Positions 56,069 to 64,000 of a DNA stretch of 64,000 bases are shown here, piece by piece (within the stretch, counting starts at the first letter, position 1; each line of letters starts with the position of its first letter). A model generated the notes under the pieces. The model was not told the origin of the DNA and searched no databases. It was given only the letters and a program-made list of their open reading frames with translations. The DNA is from Streptomyces sp. NP160 (GTDB lineage Bacteria > Actinomycetota > Actinomycetes > Actinomycetales > Quadrisphaeraceae). The stretch is taken from NCBI RefSeq assembly GCF_006335115.1, contig NZ_VDMJ01000037.1, forward strand, positions 41,992-105,991, given 5' to 3'. A program made the position numbers and the translations under genes.

Positions 56069-57406
56069 TCACCCCGCCTCGGCGGCCTCGAGGGCGAGCC
56101 ACTCCGGCCCCGAGACGTAGGCCTGCACGGCCATGCCGGCCGCGCCGCGGCCCCAGACCGAGGAGTCGTCCGAGCGCACCACGAGGTCCACGGCCGACGC
56201 CTCCGGGTCCCGGGCGGCGTGCACGCCCTCGGCCAGGGCGGCCCGGCCGACGGTCGCCACCGCTGCCGCGTCACCGGTGAGCAGGATCCGCTCGACCATG
56301 GTGAAGCTGGCCACGGCGGCGACGAGCGTCCCCAGGTGGCGGGCGGCGTCGTCGACCACCACCTGCGCGGCCGGGTCTCCCGCGGCGGCCCGGGTCAGCA
56401 GCTCCTCGGCGGTGGTCGGTCGACCGAGCGCCAACCGGGCCGCGGCCTCGAGGGCCGGCAGAGTCAGCAGCGACGACGCGCACCCGCGGTGCCCCACCGG
56501 GCAGCGCGGACCCGAGCCGTCCAGGGGCAGGTGGCTCAGCAGGTGCAGCGCGGTGTCCGGCGTCTCGACCACCGCGTCGTGCATGACGAGGCCGTAGCCG
56601 ATGCCCGCCCCCACGGCGAGCGCGGCGAAGGAGGTGGTGGCGCGTCCCTCGCCGAACCAGTGCTCGGTCTGGGTGAAGGCGTGCATGCCGTTGCCCACGA
56701 CGACGCGCCGCCCGAGGCGGTCGGTGAGCGTCGCCGTGAGGTCCACGGGGGTGGACCAGCCCAGCGACAGGGCGCGGCGGACCACGCCGGAGGGGTCGAC
56801 GTACCCGTCGAGGGTGACGCCCACCTCCTCCACGGCGCCGGTGCCACCGGCCCGGCCGGCGAGGGAGGTGACGAGGCGCGCCGTCGCGTCGGCCACCGCC
56901 GCGGGGGACCGGTCCGGCAGCGGTGCGTCCTCCCGCGCGAGCACCTGGGCGCGCAGGTCCGTCAGGACGCCCCAGGCCCTGTCGGCGGACAGGTCCACCC
57001 CCACGAACCGGTGCCGGTCCGCCGGGACGTCCAGCGGGCGGGTCGGACGCCGGGTCTCCGGGTCCGCCGCGGGCGGTGCCTCCACCAGCAGGCCGCTGGC
57101 GATGAGGGGCTTGGACAGCCGGGTCAGGCTCCCGGCCGACAGGCCGAGGCGACGCGCCAGCTGGCTGCGGGGCAGGGGGCCGTGGCGCAGCACCTCCACG
57201 GCGACGTCGTGGGCGGCGCCGGGGGCTCCCGGCGCCGCGGAGAGCTGCTGCCCGTCCGGCAGCGGCGTCGCCACCGGCGAGGTGGTGGGCGAGGGGGCGG
57301 ACACGAGGCGGCGGTCGGTCCCGGCGGCGACGACGGCCTCGCCGCCCCCTGCGGCTCCGGAGGTGCGCGGAGGGGCCTGTCGAGCGGCCCTGCTGTGACT
57401 GTCCAC
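56069..57406 (-). CDS. ROK family transcriptional regulator of the alpha-galactoside locus
   Basis: 445 residues. A long Ser/Pro-rich N-terminus (about 65 residues) precedes a winged helix-turn-helix (LPRSQLARRLGLSAGSLTRLSKPLIASGLL), then the ROK sugar-binding domain (FVGVDLSADRAWGVLTDLRAQVL; GVGAGIGYGLVMHDAVV). The zinc motif of ROK proteins is partly kept: GPRCPVGHRGCASSLLT has a His and two Cys. It lies divergent from the sugar uptake genes and most likely represses them until an alpha-galactoside or its product binds. The GTG has GAGGAGG close upstream. Confidence 0.9.
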   Translation of the reverse strand: MDSHSRAARQAPPRTSGAAGGGEAVVAAGTDRRLVSAPSPTTSPVATPLPDGQQLSAAPGAPGAAHDVAVEVLRHGPLPRSQLARRLGLSAGSLTRLSKPLIASGLLVEAPPAADPETRRPTRPLDVPADRHRFVGVDLSADRAWGVLTDLRAQVLAREDAPLPDRSPAAVADATARLVTSLAGRAGGTGAVEEVGVTLDGYVDPSGVVRRALSLGWSTPVDLTATLTDRLGRRVVVGNGMHAFTQTEHWFGEGRATTSFAALAVGAGIGYGLVMHDAVVETPDTALHLLSHLPLDGSGPRCPVGHRGCASSLLTLPALEAAARLALGRPTTAEELLTRAAAGDPAAQVVVDDAARHLGTLVAAVASFTMVERILLTGDAAAVATVGRAALAEGVHAARDPEASAVDLVVRSDDSSVWGRGAAGMAVQAYVSGPEWLALEAAEAG

Positions 57407-57707
57407 GGACCTCCTCGTCCCGGTGCGCGGGGGCCAAGGTGCCAGCGCGGACGGAGCCCGGTCAACTGCGCGGGAGACGGCTCCGGCAACGGTCTGGACA
57501 CGGGAAGGTCACGGAGAGGTCACGAACGGGCGCTTCCGCACCGAAACCCACAGACCCGAACACGCCACTGCACACCTGATCCGGACTTGCAGTTGACGCG
57601 CCGGAGTCTCTGGGGCAAAACTCAGCGATCAGTGGCGGGTGCGAGCCCGCCGATGAGGCCCGCAGGTCGGTGCGGTGCCCTCCCGGGTGGACGAAGGAGC
57701 CCACGCA
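57407..57707 (+). promoter_or_regulatory. Divergent control region of the alpha-galactoside operon
   Basis: 301-base gap between the ROK gene and the lipoprotein gene. A possible promoter is TTGACG (57593-57598), a spacer of 17-18 bases, and CAAAACT (57616-57622); AAAACTCAG is unusually A-rich for this genome and may be part of the ROK operator. GGTCACG occurs twice, 11 bases apart, in the stretch around 57510-57530. GAAGGAG before 57708 is the ribosome site. No gene is seen here. Confidence 0.45.
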
Positions 57708-59033
57708 ATGCGCATCAGGTCACGTCAGGGTCGCGCCGTCGGCGCGCTGCTCACCGCCGGTCTCGTCACGGTCCTCACGGCCGGCTGCCTCCAGGAGTCC
57801 GGCGGCAATGGCGGCGGCAGCGGTGGCGGCGGCGGGAACGACGACGGCAGCGTCACGATCATGTACGGCTTCACGGACTCGAGCTCAGACCAGTTCCAGG
57901 CGGAGATCAACAAGTTCGCCGAGGCCGAGGGCATCACGGTCAACTTCGAGCCCACGCCCGACTTCAACACCGTCATCGCCACGCGCGTCTCGGGCAACAA
58001 CGCGCCGGACATCGCGATCTTCCCCCAGCCCGGCATCATGAAGACGTTCCAGAACGACCTGACGCCGCTGACGGACGTGGTCGACAAGGCCAACCTGGAC
58101 GCGATGGTCCCCGGCATCGTCGAGGCCGGCCAGATCGACGGCGAGCAGTACGCGCTGCCGATGAGCCTCAACATCAAGTCGATCGTCTTCTACCCCAAGC
58201 AGGCCTTCGACGCGGCCGGCTACACCGCCCCCACCACGCTCGACGGTCTGCAGCAGCTGACCGACCAGGTCAAGGCCTCGGGGACCGCGCCGTGGTGCTT
58301 CGGCATCGAGTCCGCGTCGGCCACCGGCTGGCCGGCCACCGACTGGATCGAGAACCTCCTGCTCATCCAGAGCGGCCCGGACGTCTACAACCAGTGGGTC
58401 AGCCACGAGATCCCCTTCAACGACCCCCAGGTGGTCGCTGCGGCCGACACCATGAGCTCGCTGCTGCTGACCGAGGGCAACGTCAACGGCGGGCGCCAGT
58501 CGATCGCGAGCAACAACTTCGCGACGGCGGCCAACCCCATGTTCGACACCCCGCCGGCCTGCTTCATGTACCGCCAGGGCAACTTCGTCGCCCGCGACGG
58601 CGGCTTCCCGGACGACGTGCTGCAGAACCTGGACAGCACCGTGGGCGTCTTCCCCATGCCGGGCGAGACCGAGGCCGACAAGCCCGTCCTCGGCGGCGGC
58701 GACCTCGCCTCGGTCTTCAACGACTCCGAGAACGCCAAGAAGATCATGAACTACATGGCGTCCAAGGACTTCGGCGCCGACTGGGCGAAGGCCAACGGCT
58801 TCATCTCGCCGCGGACCGACTTCGACCAGGCCAACTACCCGAACGAGCTGACCAAGCAGATGGCGGGCTTCGCCTACCAGTCCACCGCGTTCGTCTTCGA
58901 CGGCTCCGACCAGATGCCGGGTGAGGTCGGCTCGGGCTCGTTCTGGCGCGAGATGACCGCCTGGATCTCCGGGTCCGAGAGCGAGCAGCAGGCCCTCGAC
59001 AACATCGAGGCCAGCTGGCCGGCCACCAACTGA
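57708..59033 (+). CDS. ABC transporter substrate-binding lipoprotein (CUT1 sugar type)
   Basis: 441 residues. A lipoprotein signal has its lipobox at LTAGC (C27), followed by a Gly-rich linker. Family-1 solute-binding features: VTIMYGFTDSSSDQFQAEINKFAEAEGI, then NNAPDIAIFPQPG and FGIESASATGWPATDWIEN. It is the extracellular sugar receptor of the operon. The start ATG has GAAGGAG at good distance; an earlier GTG (57675) would add a hydrophilic stretch before the signal. A stable hairpin follows the gene, which commonly raises receptor levels over the permeases. Confidence 0.93.
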   Translation: MRIRSRQGRAVGALLTAGLVTVLTAGCLQESGGNGGGSGGGGGNDDGSVTIMYGFTDSSSDQFQAEINKFAEAEGITVNFEPTPDFNTVIATRVSGNNAPDIAIFPQPGIMKTFQNDLTPLTDVVDKANLDAMVPGIVEAGQIDGEQYALPMSLNIKSIVFYPKQAFDAAGYTAPTTLDGLQQLTDQVKASGTAPWCFGIESASATGWPATDWIENLLLIQSGPDVYNQWVSHEIPFNDPQVVAAADTMSSLLLTEGNVNGGRQSIASNNFATAANPMFDTPPACFMYRQGNFVARDGGFPDDVLQNLDSTVGVFPMPGETEADKPVLGGGDLASVFNDSENAKKIMNYMASKDFGADWAKANGFISPRTDFDQANYPNELTKQMAGFAYQSTAFVFDGSDQMPGEVGSGSFWREMTAWISGSESEQQALDNIEASWPATN

Positions 59034-59053
59034 GGCTGAGCCTGCGAACCCCG

Positions 59054-59093
59054 CCGACGGCGCCGTGCTCCACCCGGAGCCCGGCGCCGTCGG
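59054..59093 (+). terminator. Intra-operon hairpin after the binding-protein gene
   Basis: CCGACGGCGCCG (59054-59065) pairs perfectly with 59082-59093, loop of 16, extended by CCTGC/GCAGG outside. It is likely to stabilise the upstream mRNA or partly terminate transcription, so that the receptor is made in excess. Confidence 0.65.
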
Positions 59094-59182
59094 TGCAGGG
59101 GCCCCGCCGCCTGGCGCCGGGGTCCCCCACCCACCACACTCAGCCCGCACCAGCCATCTGGTCCGCCGGACGTGGAGGTCCC

Positions 59183-60166
59183 GTGACCATCACCATCTTG
59201 AACGCGATCATCGCGGTGGTCGGCGGCGTCGCCGGCGCCGTCGTCCTCTTCTACATCCTCAACAAGCTCACCGAGCTGCTGCCCAGCAAGCCGCAGGAGC
59301 TCATCAAGCCCTACGTCTTCATCCTCCCGGCCTTCGTGGCGCTGGGGCTGTACCTCGTCTACCCCTTCTTCCAGACGCTCGTCTACAGCTTCGCGAACCG
59401 CGACAGCACGGCCTTCATCGGCCTGTCCAACTACACCAACCTGCTGGCGTCGCCGAACTTCCAGACGACGCTGGTCAACACGTTCCTGTGGATCCTCATC
59501 GTCCCGACGTTCGCGATCATCTTCGGCCTCATCATCGCGACGCTCGCCGACCGGCTGCGGCCCTCGGGCGAGAAGCTGTCGAAGACGCTGATCTTCCTGC
59601 CGCTGGCCATCAGCGCCGTCGGCGCCTGGGCCATCTGGCAGCTCGTCTACCGCGCCGTCCCGGCGACGCAGAACCAGACGGGTCTGCTCAACGCCATCTG
59701 GACCGGCCTCGGCGGGGACCCCGTCCCGTGGATGCAGACGTCCGACTTCAAGCTGAACAGCTTCCTGCTGATGGCCATCCTCATCTGGACCCAGGCCGGC
59801 TTCGCGATGGTGCTGCTCTCCGCGGCCATCAAGGGCGTGCCCACCGACACGCTCGAGGCCGCCCGCATCGACGGCGCCGGTGAGGGGAAGATCTTCTTCA
59901 GCATCGTCATCCCGCAGATCCGGGCGACGCTCATCACGGTGTTCATCACCGTGCTCATCGGGGTGCTCAAGACCTTCGACGTCGTCTACGTGGCGACGAA
60001 CGGCGGCTTCGGCACCAACATCATCGCGCTGAACTTCTACCAGGCGCTCTACGTCGCGCGCGACGCCGGGCAGGCGGCGGCCATCGTGGTGATCCTGATG
60101 CTGGTCATCGTGCCGTTCCTCATCTACCAGATCCGCCAGTTCCGGGCCGAGGAGGCAGCACGATGA
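59183..60166 (+). CDS. Sugar ABC transporter permease (first)
   Basis: 327-residue CUT1 permease of the MalF/UgpA type. A first helix (ILNAIIAVVGGVAGAVVLFYIL) precedes the usual core. The EAA loop is EAARIDGAGEGKIFFSIVIPQI, which contacts the ATPase. About seven helices. GGAGG is four bases upstream of the GTG. The last codons overlap the next permease start (ATGA). Together with the lipoprotein and the following permease it forms the membrane channel for the sugar. Confidence 0.93.
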   Translation: MTITILNAIIAVVGGVAGAVVLFYILNKLTELLPSKPQELIKPYVFILPAFVALGLYLVYPFFQTLVYSFANRDSTAFIGLSNYTNLLASPNFQTTLVNTFLWILIVPTFAIIFGLIIATLADRLRPSGEKLSKTLIFLPLAISAVGAWAIWQLVYRAVPATQNQTGLLNAIWTGLGGDPVPWMQTSDFKLNSFLLMAILIWTQAGFAMVLLSAAIKGVPTDTLEAARIDGAGEGKIFFSIVIPQIRATLITVFITVLIGVLKTFDVVYVATNGGFGTNIIALNFYQALYVARDAGQAAAIVVILMLVIVPFLIYQIRQFRAEEAAR

Positions 60167-61116
60167 GCCAGTCGACCACCGTCCCCCCGGTCTCGAACCC
60201 CGGCCAGACGAAGGACCCGAGGACCCGCGCCCTGCCCCGCCGCAAGGCGCCGGCCGGCGGACACGGCGAGGACGCGGGCGCTCCGGCCCCGCTGTGGGTG
60301 AAGATCGTCATCACCCTGCTGTGCCTGGCGTGGATCCTGCCGGTCTTCGGCCTGGCGGTGACGTCGCTGCGCGACCGCACCGACGCCGCTGCCAGCGGCT
60401 GGTGGAGCATCTTCACGAGCCCCTCGCAGCTCAGCCGCCTGACGGTGGAGAACTACGTCGAGGTGTTCGACAGGGCGCCGATGGCCCAGGCCTTCGTCAA
60501 CTCCCTGGCCATCACGATCCCGGCGACGATCATCCCGATCCTCATCGCCGCGTTCGCCGCCTACGCGTTCACCTTCATGGAGTTCCCGTTCCGGAACTTC
60601 CTGCTCGTGCTCATCGTGGCGCTGCTCGTGGTGCCCAACCAGGTGGCCTTCGCCCCGATCCTCAACATCTACGGCCAGCTGGGCCTCAACGGCCAGTTCG
60701 CCGCGGTGTGGGGAGCGCACATCGGCTTCGGCATGGCGCTGGCGATCTACCTCATCCGCAACTACATGGCCACGCTCCCGCGGGAGATCATCGAGTCGGC
60801 CAAGATCGACGGCGCGACGCACTTCCAGACGTTCTGGAAGCTCATCATCCCGATGTCGACCCCGGCGCTGGCGTCATTCGCGATCTTCCAGTTCCTCTGG
60901 GTCTGGAACGACCTGCTCGTCGCGCTGATCTTCCTCGGGCCCGGTCCGCGCCAGCCGCTGACCATCGCGCTGGTCTCGCTCCTGGGCCAGCAGGGCCAGG
61001 GCGACCAGCTGCTCACCGCCGGCGCGTTCTTCACGATGATCCTTCCGATCCTCGTGTTCCTCTCGCTCCAGCGGTACTTCGTGCGCGGCCTGACGGCGGG
61101 TTCCGTCAAGGGCTGA
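60163..61116 (+). CDS. Sugar ABC transporter permease (second)
   Basis: 317-residue CUT1 permease of the MalG/UgpE type. A polar N-terminal extension (about 45 residues) precedes six helices. The EAA loop reads IESAKIDGATHFQTFWKLIIPMSTPAL. The ATG overlaps the first permease stop by four bases. No ATPase gene follows: in actinobacteria such systems often share a multi-operon ATPase (MsiK/MalK) encoded elsewhere, which is the likely case here. A strong hairpin separates this gene from the galactosidase gene. Confidence 0.93.
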   Translation: MSQSTTVPPVSNPGQTKDPRTRALPRRKAPAGGHGEDAGAPAPLWVKIVITLLCLAWILPVFGLAVTSLRDRTDAAASGWWSIFTSPSQLSRLTVENYVEVFDRAPMAQAFVNSLAITIPATIIPILIAAFAAYAFTFMEFPFRNFLLVLIVALLVVPNQVAFAPILNIYGQLGLNGQFAAVWGAHIGFGMALAIYLIRNYMATLPREIIESAKIDGATHFQTFWKLIIPMSTPALASFAIFQFLWVWNDLLVALIFLGPGPRQPLTIALVSLLGQQGQGDQLLTAGAFFTMILPILVFLSLQRYFVRGLTAGSVKG

Positions 61117-61129
61117 GCACCACCACCCC

Positions 61130-61166
61130 CAGCGGCGCCGCACCGGCTCTCGGTGCGGCGCCGCTG
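61130..61166 (+). terminator. Hairpin between the permease and alpha-galactosidase genes
   Basis: CAGCGGCGCCGCACC (61130-61144) pairs perfectly with 61152-61166, loop of 7 bases. A 15-bp stem with no T-run: a terminator or attenuator inside the operon. Confidence 0.75.
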
Positions 61167-61224
61167 CCGTGACACGGTGGGACGCGCAGAGCCCACCTCC
61201 GCGCCACCGACCCGTGAAGGACCC

Positions 61225-63504
61225 ATGCCCTCCCACCCCAGCGCCGTCCTGCTGACCCGCCCCGACGCCGGCCCCGAGGCCGCCGCGCTGGTGCTCGCCG
61301 TGCCCGCCGACGGGTCCCTGCCCCGCACGGTCTGGTGGGGACCCGCCTCCCAGGTCGCGGGCGCCAGCGCCGACGACGTCGTGGCCGCCCGCCTCGGGCT
61401 CCTGGGCGTGCAGGGCCTGGCGGTGCTCCCGGAGCACTCCGGCGGCCTGTACACCCGTCCCGCGCTGCGCGGGCACCGCCCGGCACCGGCGACCACCCCG
61501 ACCGGCGCGGAGGACCCTGCGTGGTCCACCGCCTTCCGCGTGACCGACCTCCAGCTCGCAGGTCACGACGACGCCGAGGGCACCGGCGCCGCGGCCGCGT
61601 CGCAGCGCGTCGTCGTCGTCGCCGAGGACCGCGTGGCGGCCCTGGGCCTGCGCACCGAGCTGGAGGCGCTGCCGGGCGGCCTCCTGCGCGCCCGGCACGC
61701 CCTGACCAACGACGGGGCCTCGCCGTACGCGCTCGAGGGCCTGGAGGTGCTGGTGCCGCTGCCCGACGAGGCGGCGGAGGTGCTGGACCACACCGGCGGC
61801 TGGCTGCACGAGCGCGTGCCGCAGCGCGCACCCGTGCGCGACGGGCTGTGGCTGCGGGAGAACCGCACGGGCAAGACCGGGCACGACGCCGCGGGCGACG
61901 TCGTCGTCGGCGTCCCCGGGTTCTCCTTCGAGGCGGGCGAGGTGCGCAGCGCCGCCGTCGGGTGGAGCGGGAACACCGTGCAGCGGCTGGAGCGGTCGCC
62001 GTCCACCCAGACCACCCTGGGCGGCGGTGAGCTGCTGCTGGCCGGGGAGACGACCCTGGCACCCGGGGAGTCGTACACGACGCCGTGGCTGTACCTGGGT
62101 GCCTCGACCCGGGGGCTGGACGGGCTCGCGGCGGCGAACCACGCGTTCCTGCGCGCCGTCGGCGAGGCGACCGGGGCCGCGCCGAAGCGCCCGGTGCCGG
62201 TGACCCTGAACGTGTGGGAGGCGGTCTGGTTCGACCACGACCTGCCGCGCCTGCTGCGCCTGGCGGAGCTGGCCGCCTCGGTGGGGGTCGAGCGGTTCGT
62301 GCTGGACGACGGGTGGTTCGGCGCCCGCCGCGACGACACCGCCGGCCTGGGCGACTGGACCGTCTCCCCGGACGCCTGGCCGGACGCCGAGGGCGGCCTG
62401 GGCGCCCTGGCCGAGGCGGTCCACGGCCACGGCATGCAGTTCGGCCTGTGGTTCGAGCCGGAGATGGTCAACCCCGACTCCGACCTGTTCCGCGCCCACC
62501 CCGACTGGGTGCTGTCCGCCCGGGGCACCACGCCGACCCTGGAGCGGAACCAGCTGGTGCTGGACCTGTCCCGCGACGAGGTCCGCGAGCACGTCCGGGA
62601 CGCGGTCTCCGCGGTGCTGTCCGCGGTGCCCGTCGACTACGTCAAGTGGGACCACAACCGGGACCTGCTCGAGGCCGGCGGCGGCGCGGCCGCTGGTCGC
62701 CCGGTGGTCAGCGCGCACACCGCGGGCTTCTACCGCCTCCTCGACGAGCTGCGGGCGCTGCACCCGCGCGTGGAGTGGGAGAGCTGCGCCTCCGGCGGCG
62801 GCCGGGTGGACCTGGAGGTCCTCCAGCACGTCCAGCGCGTGTGGACCTCGGACATGACCGACGCGGTGGCCCGGCAGGACGTCCAGCGCTGGATGGTCCA
62901 GCAGGCCCCGCCGGAGTACCTCGGCGCCCACGTCTCCGCGCCGGTCTCGCACCAGACGCACCGCACCGTGCCGCTGGACTTCCGCGCGGCCACCGCCCTG
63001 TTCGGCGCCTTCGGCATCGAGTGGGACGTCTCCACGGCCTCCGAGGAGGACCGGGCGCGGCTGGCGGCGTGGGTGGCGGTGTTCAAGGAGCACCGCGGGC
63101 TGCTGCACTCCGGGCGCACCTGGCGCGCGGACTCCCCGGACCCGGTGGTGCGCAGCCACGGCGTGGTGGCGCTCGACGGGTCGCAGGCGCTGGTGGCGCA
63201 GGTGCAGATGGGCGAGTCGTGGGTGGAGCACCCGGTGCCGGTGCGGCTGCCGGTGGCGTGGAACCCCGGCGACCCGGGCCTGGAGCCCGAGCTGCGCTAC
63301 CGCGCCCGGTGGGTCGGGCCGGTGCCCGAGCCCGACCGCGGCGCCCGCGCCAACGCCCGCCTGGGGTGGCGCTCCGGCGACGTCGACGCGTCCGGTCCGC
63401 TCGGCGGCGCGGCGCTGCCGGGCGCGGTGCTCGGCTCGGTGGGCCTGGTGCTGCCGCGCCGGTTCCCCTGGAGCGTCACGCTGGTGCACCTCCAGGCCGT
63501 CTGA
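61225..63504 (+). CDS. GH36 alpha-galactosidase
   Basis: 759-residue family-36 glycoside hydrolase that cleaves terminal alpha-1,6-galactose from raffinose- or melibiose-type sugars. The nucleophile is D476 in YVKWDHNRD, and the acid/base is D543 in WTSDMTDAVARQD. Other family signatures: VLDDGWFGARRDDTAGLGDW, FGLWFEPEMVN and WESCASGGGRVDLEVL. No signal peptide, so it acts in the cytoplasm on imported sugar. GAAGGA is five bases before the ATG. It is the last gene of the ROK/ABC locus and its best clue to the substrate. Confidence 0.95.
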   Translation: MPSHPSAVLLTRPDAGPEAAALVLAVPADGSLPRTVWWGPASQVAGASADDVVAARLGLLGVQGLAVLPEHSGGLYTRPALRGHRPAPATTPTGAEDPAWSTAFRVTDLQLAGHDDAEGTGAAAASQRVVVVAEDRVAALGLRTELEALPGGLLRARHALTNDGASPYALEGLEVLVPLPDEAAEVLDHTGGWLHERVPQRAPVRDGLWLRENRTGKTGHDAAGDVVVGVPGFSFEAGEVRSAAVGWSGNTVQRLERSPSTQTTLGGGELLLAGETTLAPGESYTTPWLYLGASTRGLDGLAAANHAFLRAVGEATGAAPKRPVPVTLNVWEAVWFDHDLPRLLRLAELAASVGVERFVLDDGWFGARRDDTAGLGDWTVSPDAWPDAEGGLGALAEAVHGHGMQFGLWFEPEMVNPDSDLFRAHPDWVLSARGTTPTLERNQLVLDLSRDEVREHVRDAVSAVLSAVPVDYVKWDHNRDLLEAGGGAAAGRPVVSAHTAGFYRLLDELRALHPRVEWESCASGGGRVDLEVLQHVQRVWTSDMTDAVARQDVQRWMVQQAPPEYLGAHVSAPVSHQTHRTVPLDFRAATALFGAFGIEWDVSTASEEDRARLAAWVAVFKEHRGLLHSGRTWRADSPDPVVRSHGVVALDGSQALVAQVQMGESWVEHPVPVRLPVAWNPGDPGLEPELRYRARWVGPVPEPDRGARANARLGWRSGDVDASGPLGGAALPGAVLGSVGLVLPRRFPWSVTLVHLQAV

Positions 63505-63515
63505 CCCCGGATCCT

Positions 63516-63569
63516 GCACCGGACTCCCACGACCACGGAGGGTTCCCCGTGATCATGGGAGTCCGGCGC
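63516..63569. repeat. GTGATCATGG palindromic element D
   Basis: Arms 63516-63538 and 63547-63569 (23 bases, three mismatches, 8-base loop). The right arm contains CCGTGATCATGGGAGTCCGG. It lies between the alpha-galactosidase gene and the convergent partial gene, as do elements A and B between their convergent genes. Confidence 0.75.
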
Positions 63570-63573
63570 ACCG

Positions 63574-64000
63574 TCAGGTCGTGGGGACGGGGACCGCGGG
63601 CGCGGCGGGCACGGGGTCCAGCACGACGTGCGCGCCGGCGGCGTAGTCCTCCAGGGCCTCCCCGTGCAGCAGGCGGGCCGGCGCGGCGCCGGCGCCCAGC
63701 ACGCGCGCCAGCGCCGCCACCGGCAGCGGCGAGCGGCTGCCCAGCAGCACCGCGTTCCCGTGCCGCCGTCCCCGCAGCACCCCGGGCTCGATGGCGGCGG
63801 CGGTGTGGGGGAACACCGAGCGCAGCGTGGCCACCTCGGCCTTGATGCCCACCGGCGAGGTCCTGTCCACGGTGTTGGCCAGGTAGAGCCCGCCGGGGGG
63901 GAGCACCCTGTCCACGTCGAGCAGGAACTCCCGCGTGCTGACGTGCCGCGGGGTGGAGTCGCCGGCGAAGACGTCGCGGACCACGAGGTCGGCGGAGGCG
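63574..64000 (-). CDS. Spermidine synthase-like protein, C-terminal part (runs off the window)
   Basis: About 140 residues of the C-terminal half, reading in from the right edge. ADLVVRDVFAGDSTPRHVSTREFLLDVDRVLPPGGLYLANTVD is the end of a spermidine-synthase-like Rossmann methyltransferase fold, in which D-V-F-A-G follows the adenosyl-binding strand. The remainder, RSVFPHTAAAIEPGVLRGRRHGNAVLLGS, fits the actinobacterial stand-alone or MFS-fused versions, usually called spermidine synthase-like although many lack polyamine activity. The N-terminus is outside the window, so a fusion cannot be judged. Confidence 0.8.
   Translation of the reverse strand, partial: ASADLVVRDVFAGDSTPRHVSTREFLLDVDRVLPPGGLYLANTVDRTSPVGIKAEVATLRSVFPHTAAAIEPGVLRGRRHGNAVLLGSRSPLPVAALARVLGAGAAPARLLHGEALEDYAAGAHVVLDPVPAAPAVPVPTT

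Overview
The window is chromosomal DNA from a very GC-rich (by eye about three quarters G+C) actinobacterium. Evidence for this is the heavy use of GTG starts, an F420-type PPOX protein, a mycobacterial-type fadE5/fadA2/fabG4/htdX gene set, UdgX, DUF1206 and DUF3072 proteins, and many genes whose start codon lies 6-7 bases after a TANNNT box (leaderless transcripts). A member of the Kineosporiales is plausible, but the sequence alone does not prove it. I see no rRNA, CRISPR array, insertion sequence or phage gene. The single tRNA is tRNA-Sec.

Layout. 1-7.4 kb: a cut nitroreductase gene, two DUF1206 membrane proteins, a Tat-exported glycerophosphodiester phosphodiesterase, an M3 metallopeptidase with a small membrane protein, and a secreted ScyD/ScyE-like protein. 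7.4-14.8 kb: HrpA helicase, a SpoIIE-type phosphatase, a VOC protein and a sirtuin. 15-21.7 kb: a fatty-acid module made of a TetR regulator with an acyl-CoA dehydrogenase, divergent from thiolase-FabG-MaoC hydratase. 21.7-28.9 kb: a DUF2945 protein, glutathione-independent formaldehyde dehydrogenase, two aldo/keto reductases, a PPOX protein, an MFS exporter, a Nei2-like glycosylase and a phosphoribosyltransferase.

28.9-44 kb is a selenium region. selA-selB are on the minus strand, selC (tRNA-Sec, anticodon TCA) and selD follow, and then comes a three-gene formate dehydrogenase operon. The catalytic subunit of that enzyme is interrupted by an in-frame TGA at 43311-43313. This TGA is a selenocysteine codon, followed by a textbook bacterial SECIS hairpin with a GGTCT loop. 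The window therefore holds both the decoding machinery and its selenoprotein. Between these genes lie a DUF1345-like membrane protein with an unusual leader, a damaged cupin gene, a TRIC-type channel, a chemoreceptor and a small membrane protein.

44-56 kb: an ABC exporter whose ATPase is fused to an exported alpha/beta hydrolase, a 38-codon ORF with a strong ribosome site, SerA, a phosphodiesterase, an HNH nuclease coupled to an App1-type phosphatase, DUF1684, UdgX, an epimerase, DUF3072 and a hypothetical protein. 56-63.5 kb: an alpha-galactoside utilisation locus (ROK repressor, lipoprotein, two permeases, GH36 alpha-galactosidase, no ATPase). The right end cuts a spermidine-synthase-like gene.

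The most unusual signals are: the complete selenocysteine set with its target; two ladders of 4-5-codon mini-ORFs, each overlapping the next start by four bases, that lead into the genes starting at 33042 (minus) and 50465 (plus); a dispersed palindromic element built on GTGATCATGG that usually sits between convergent genes; and an exported hydrolase tethered to a cytoplasmic ABC ATPase.
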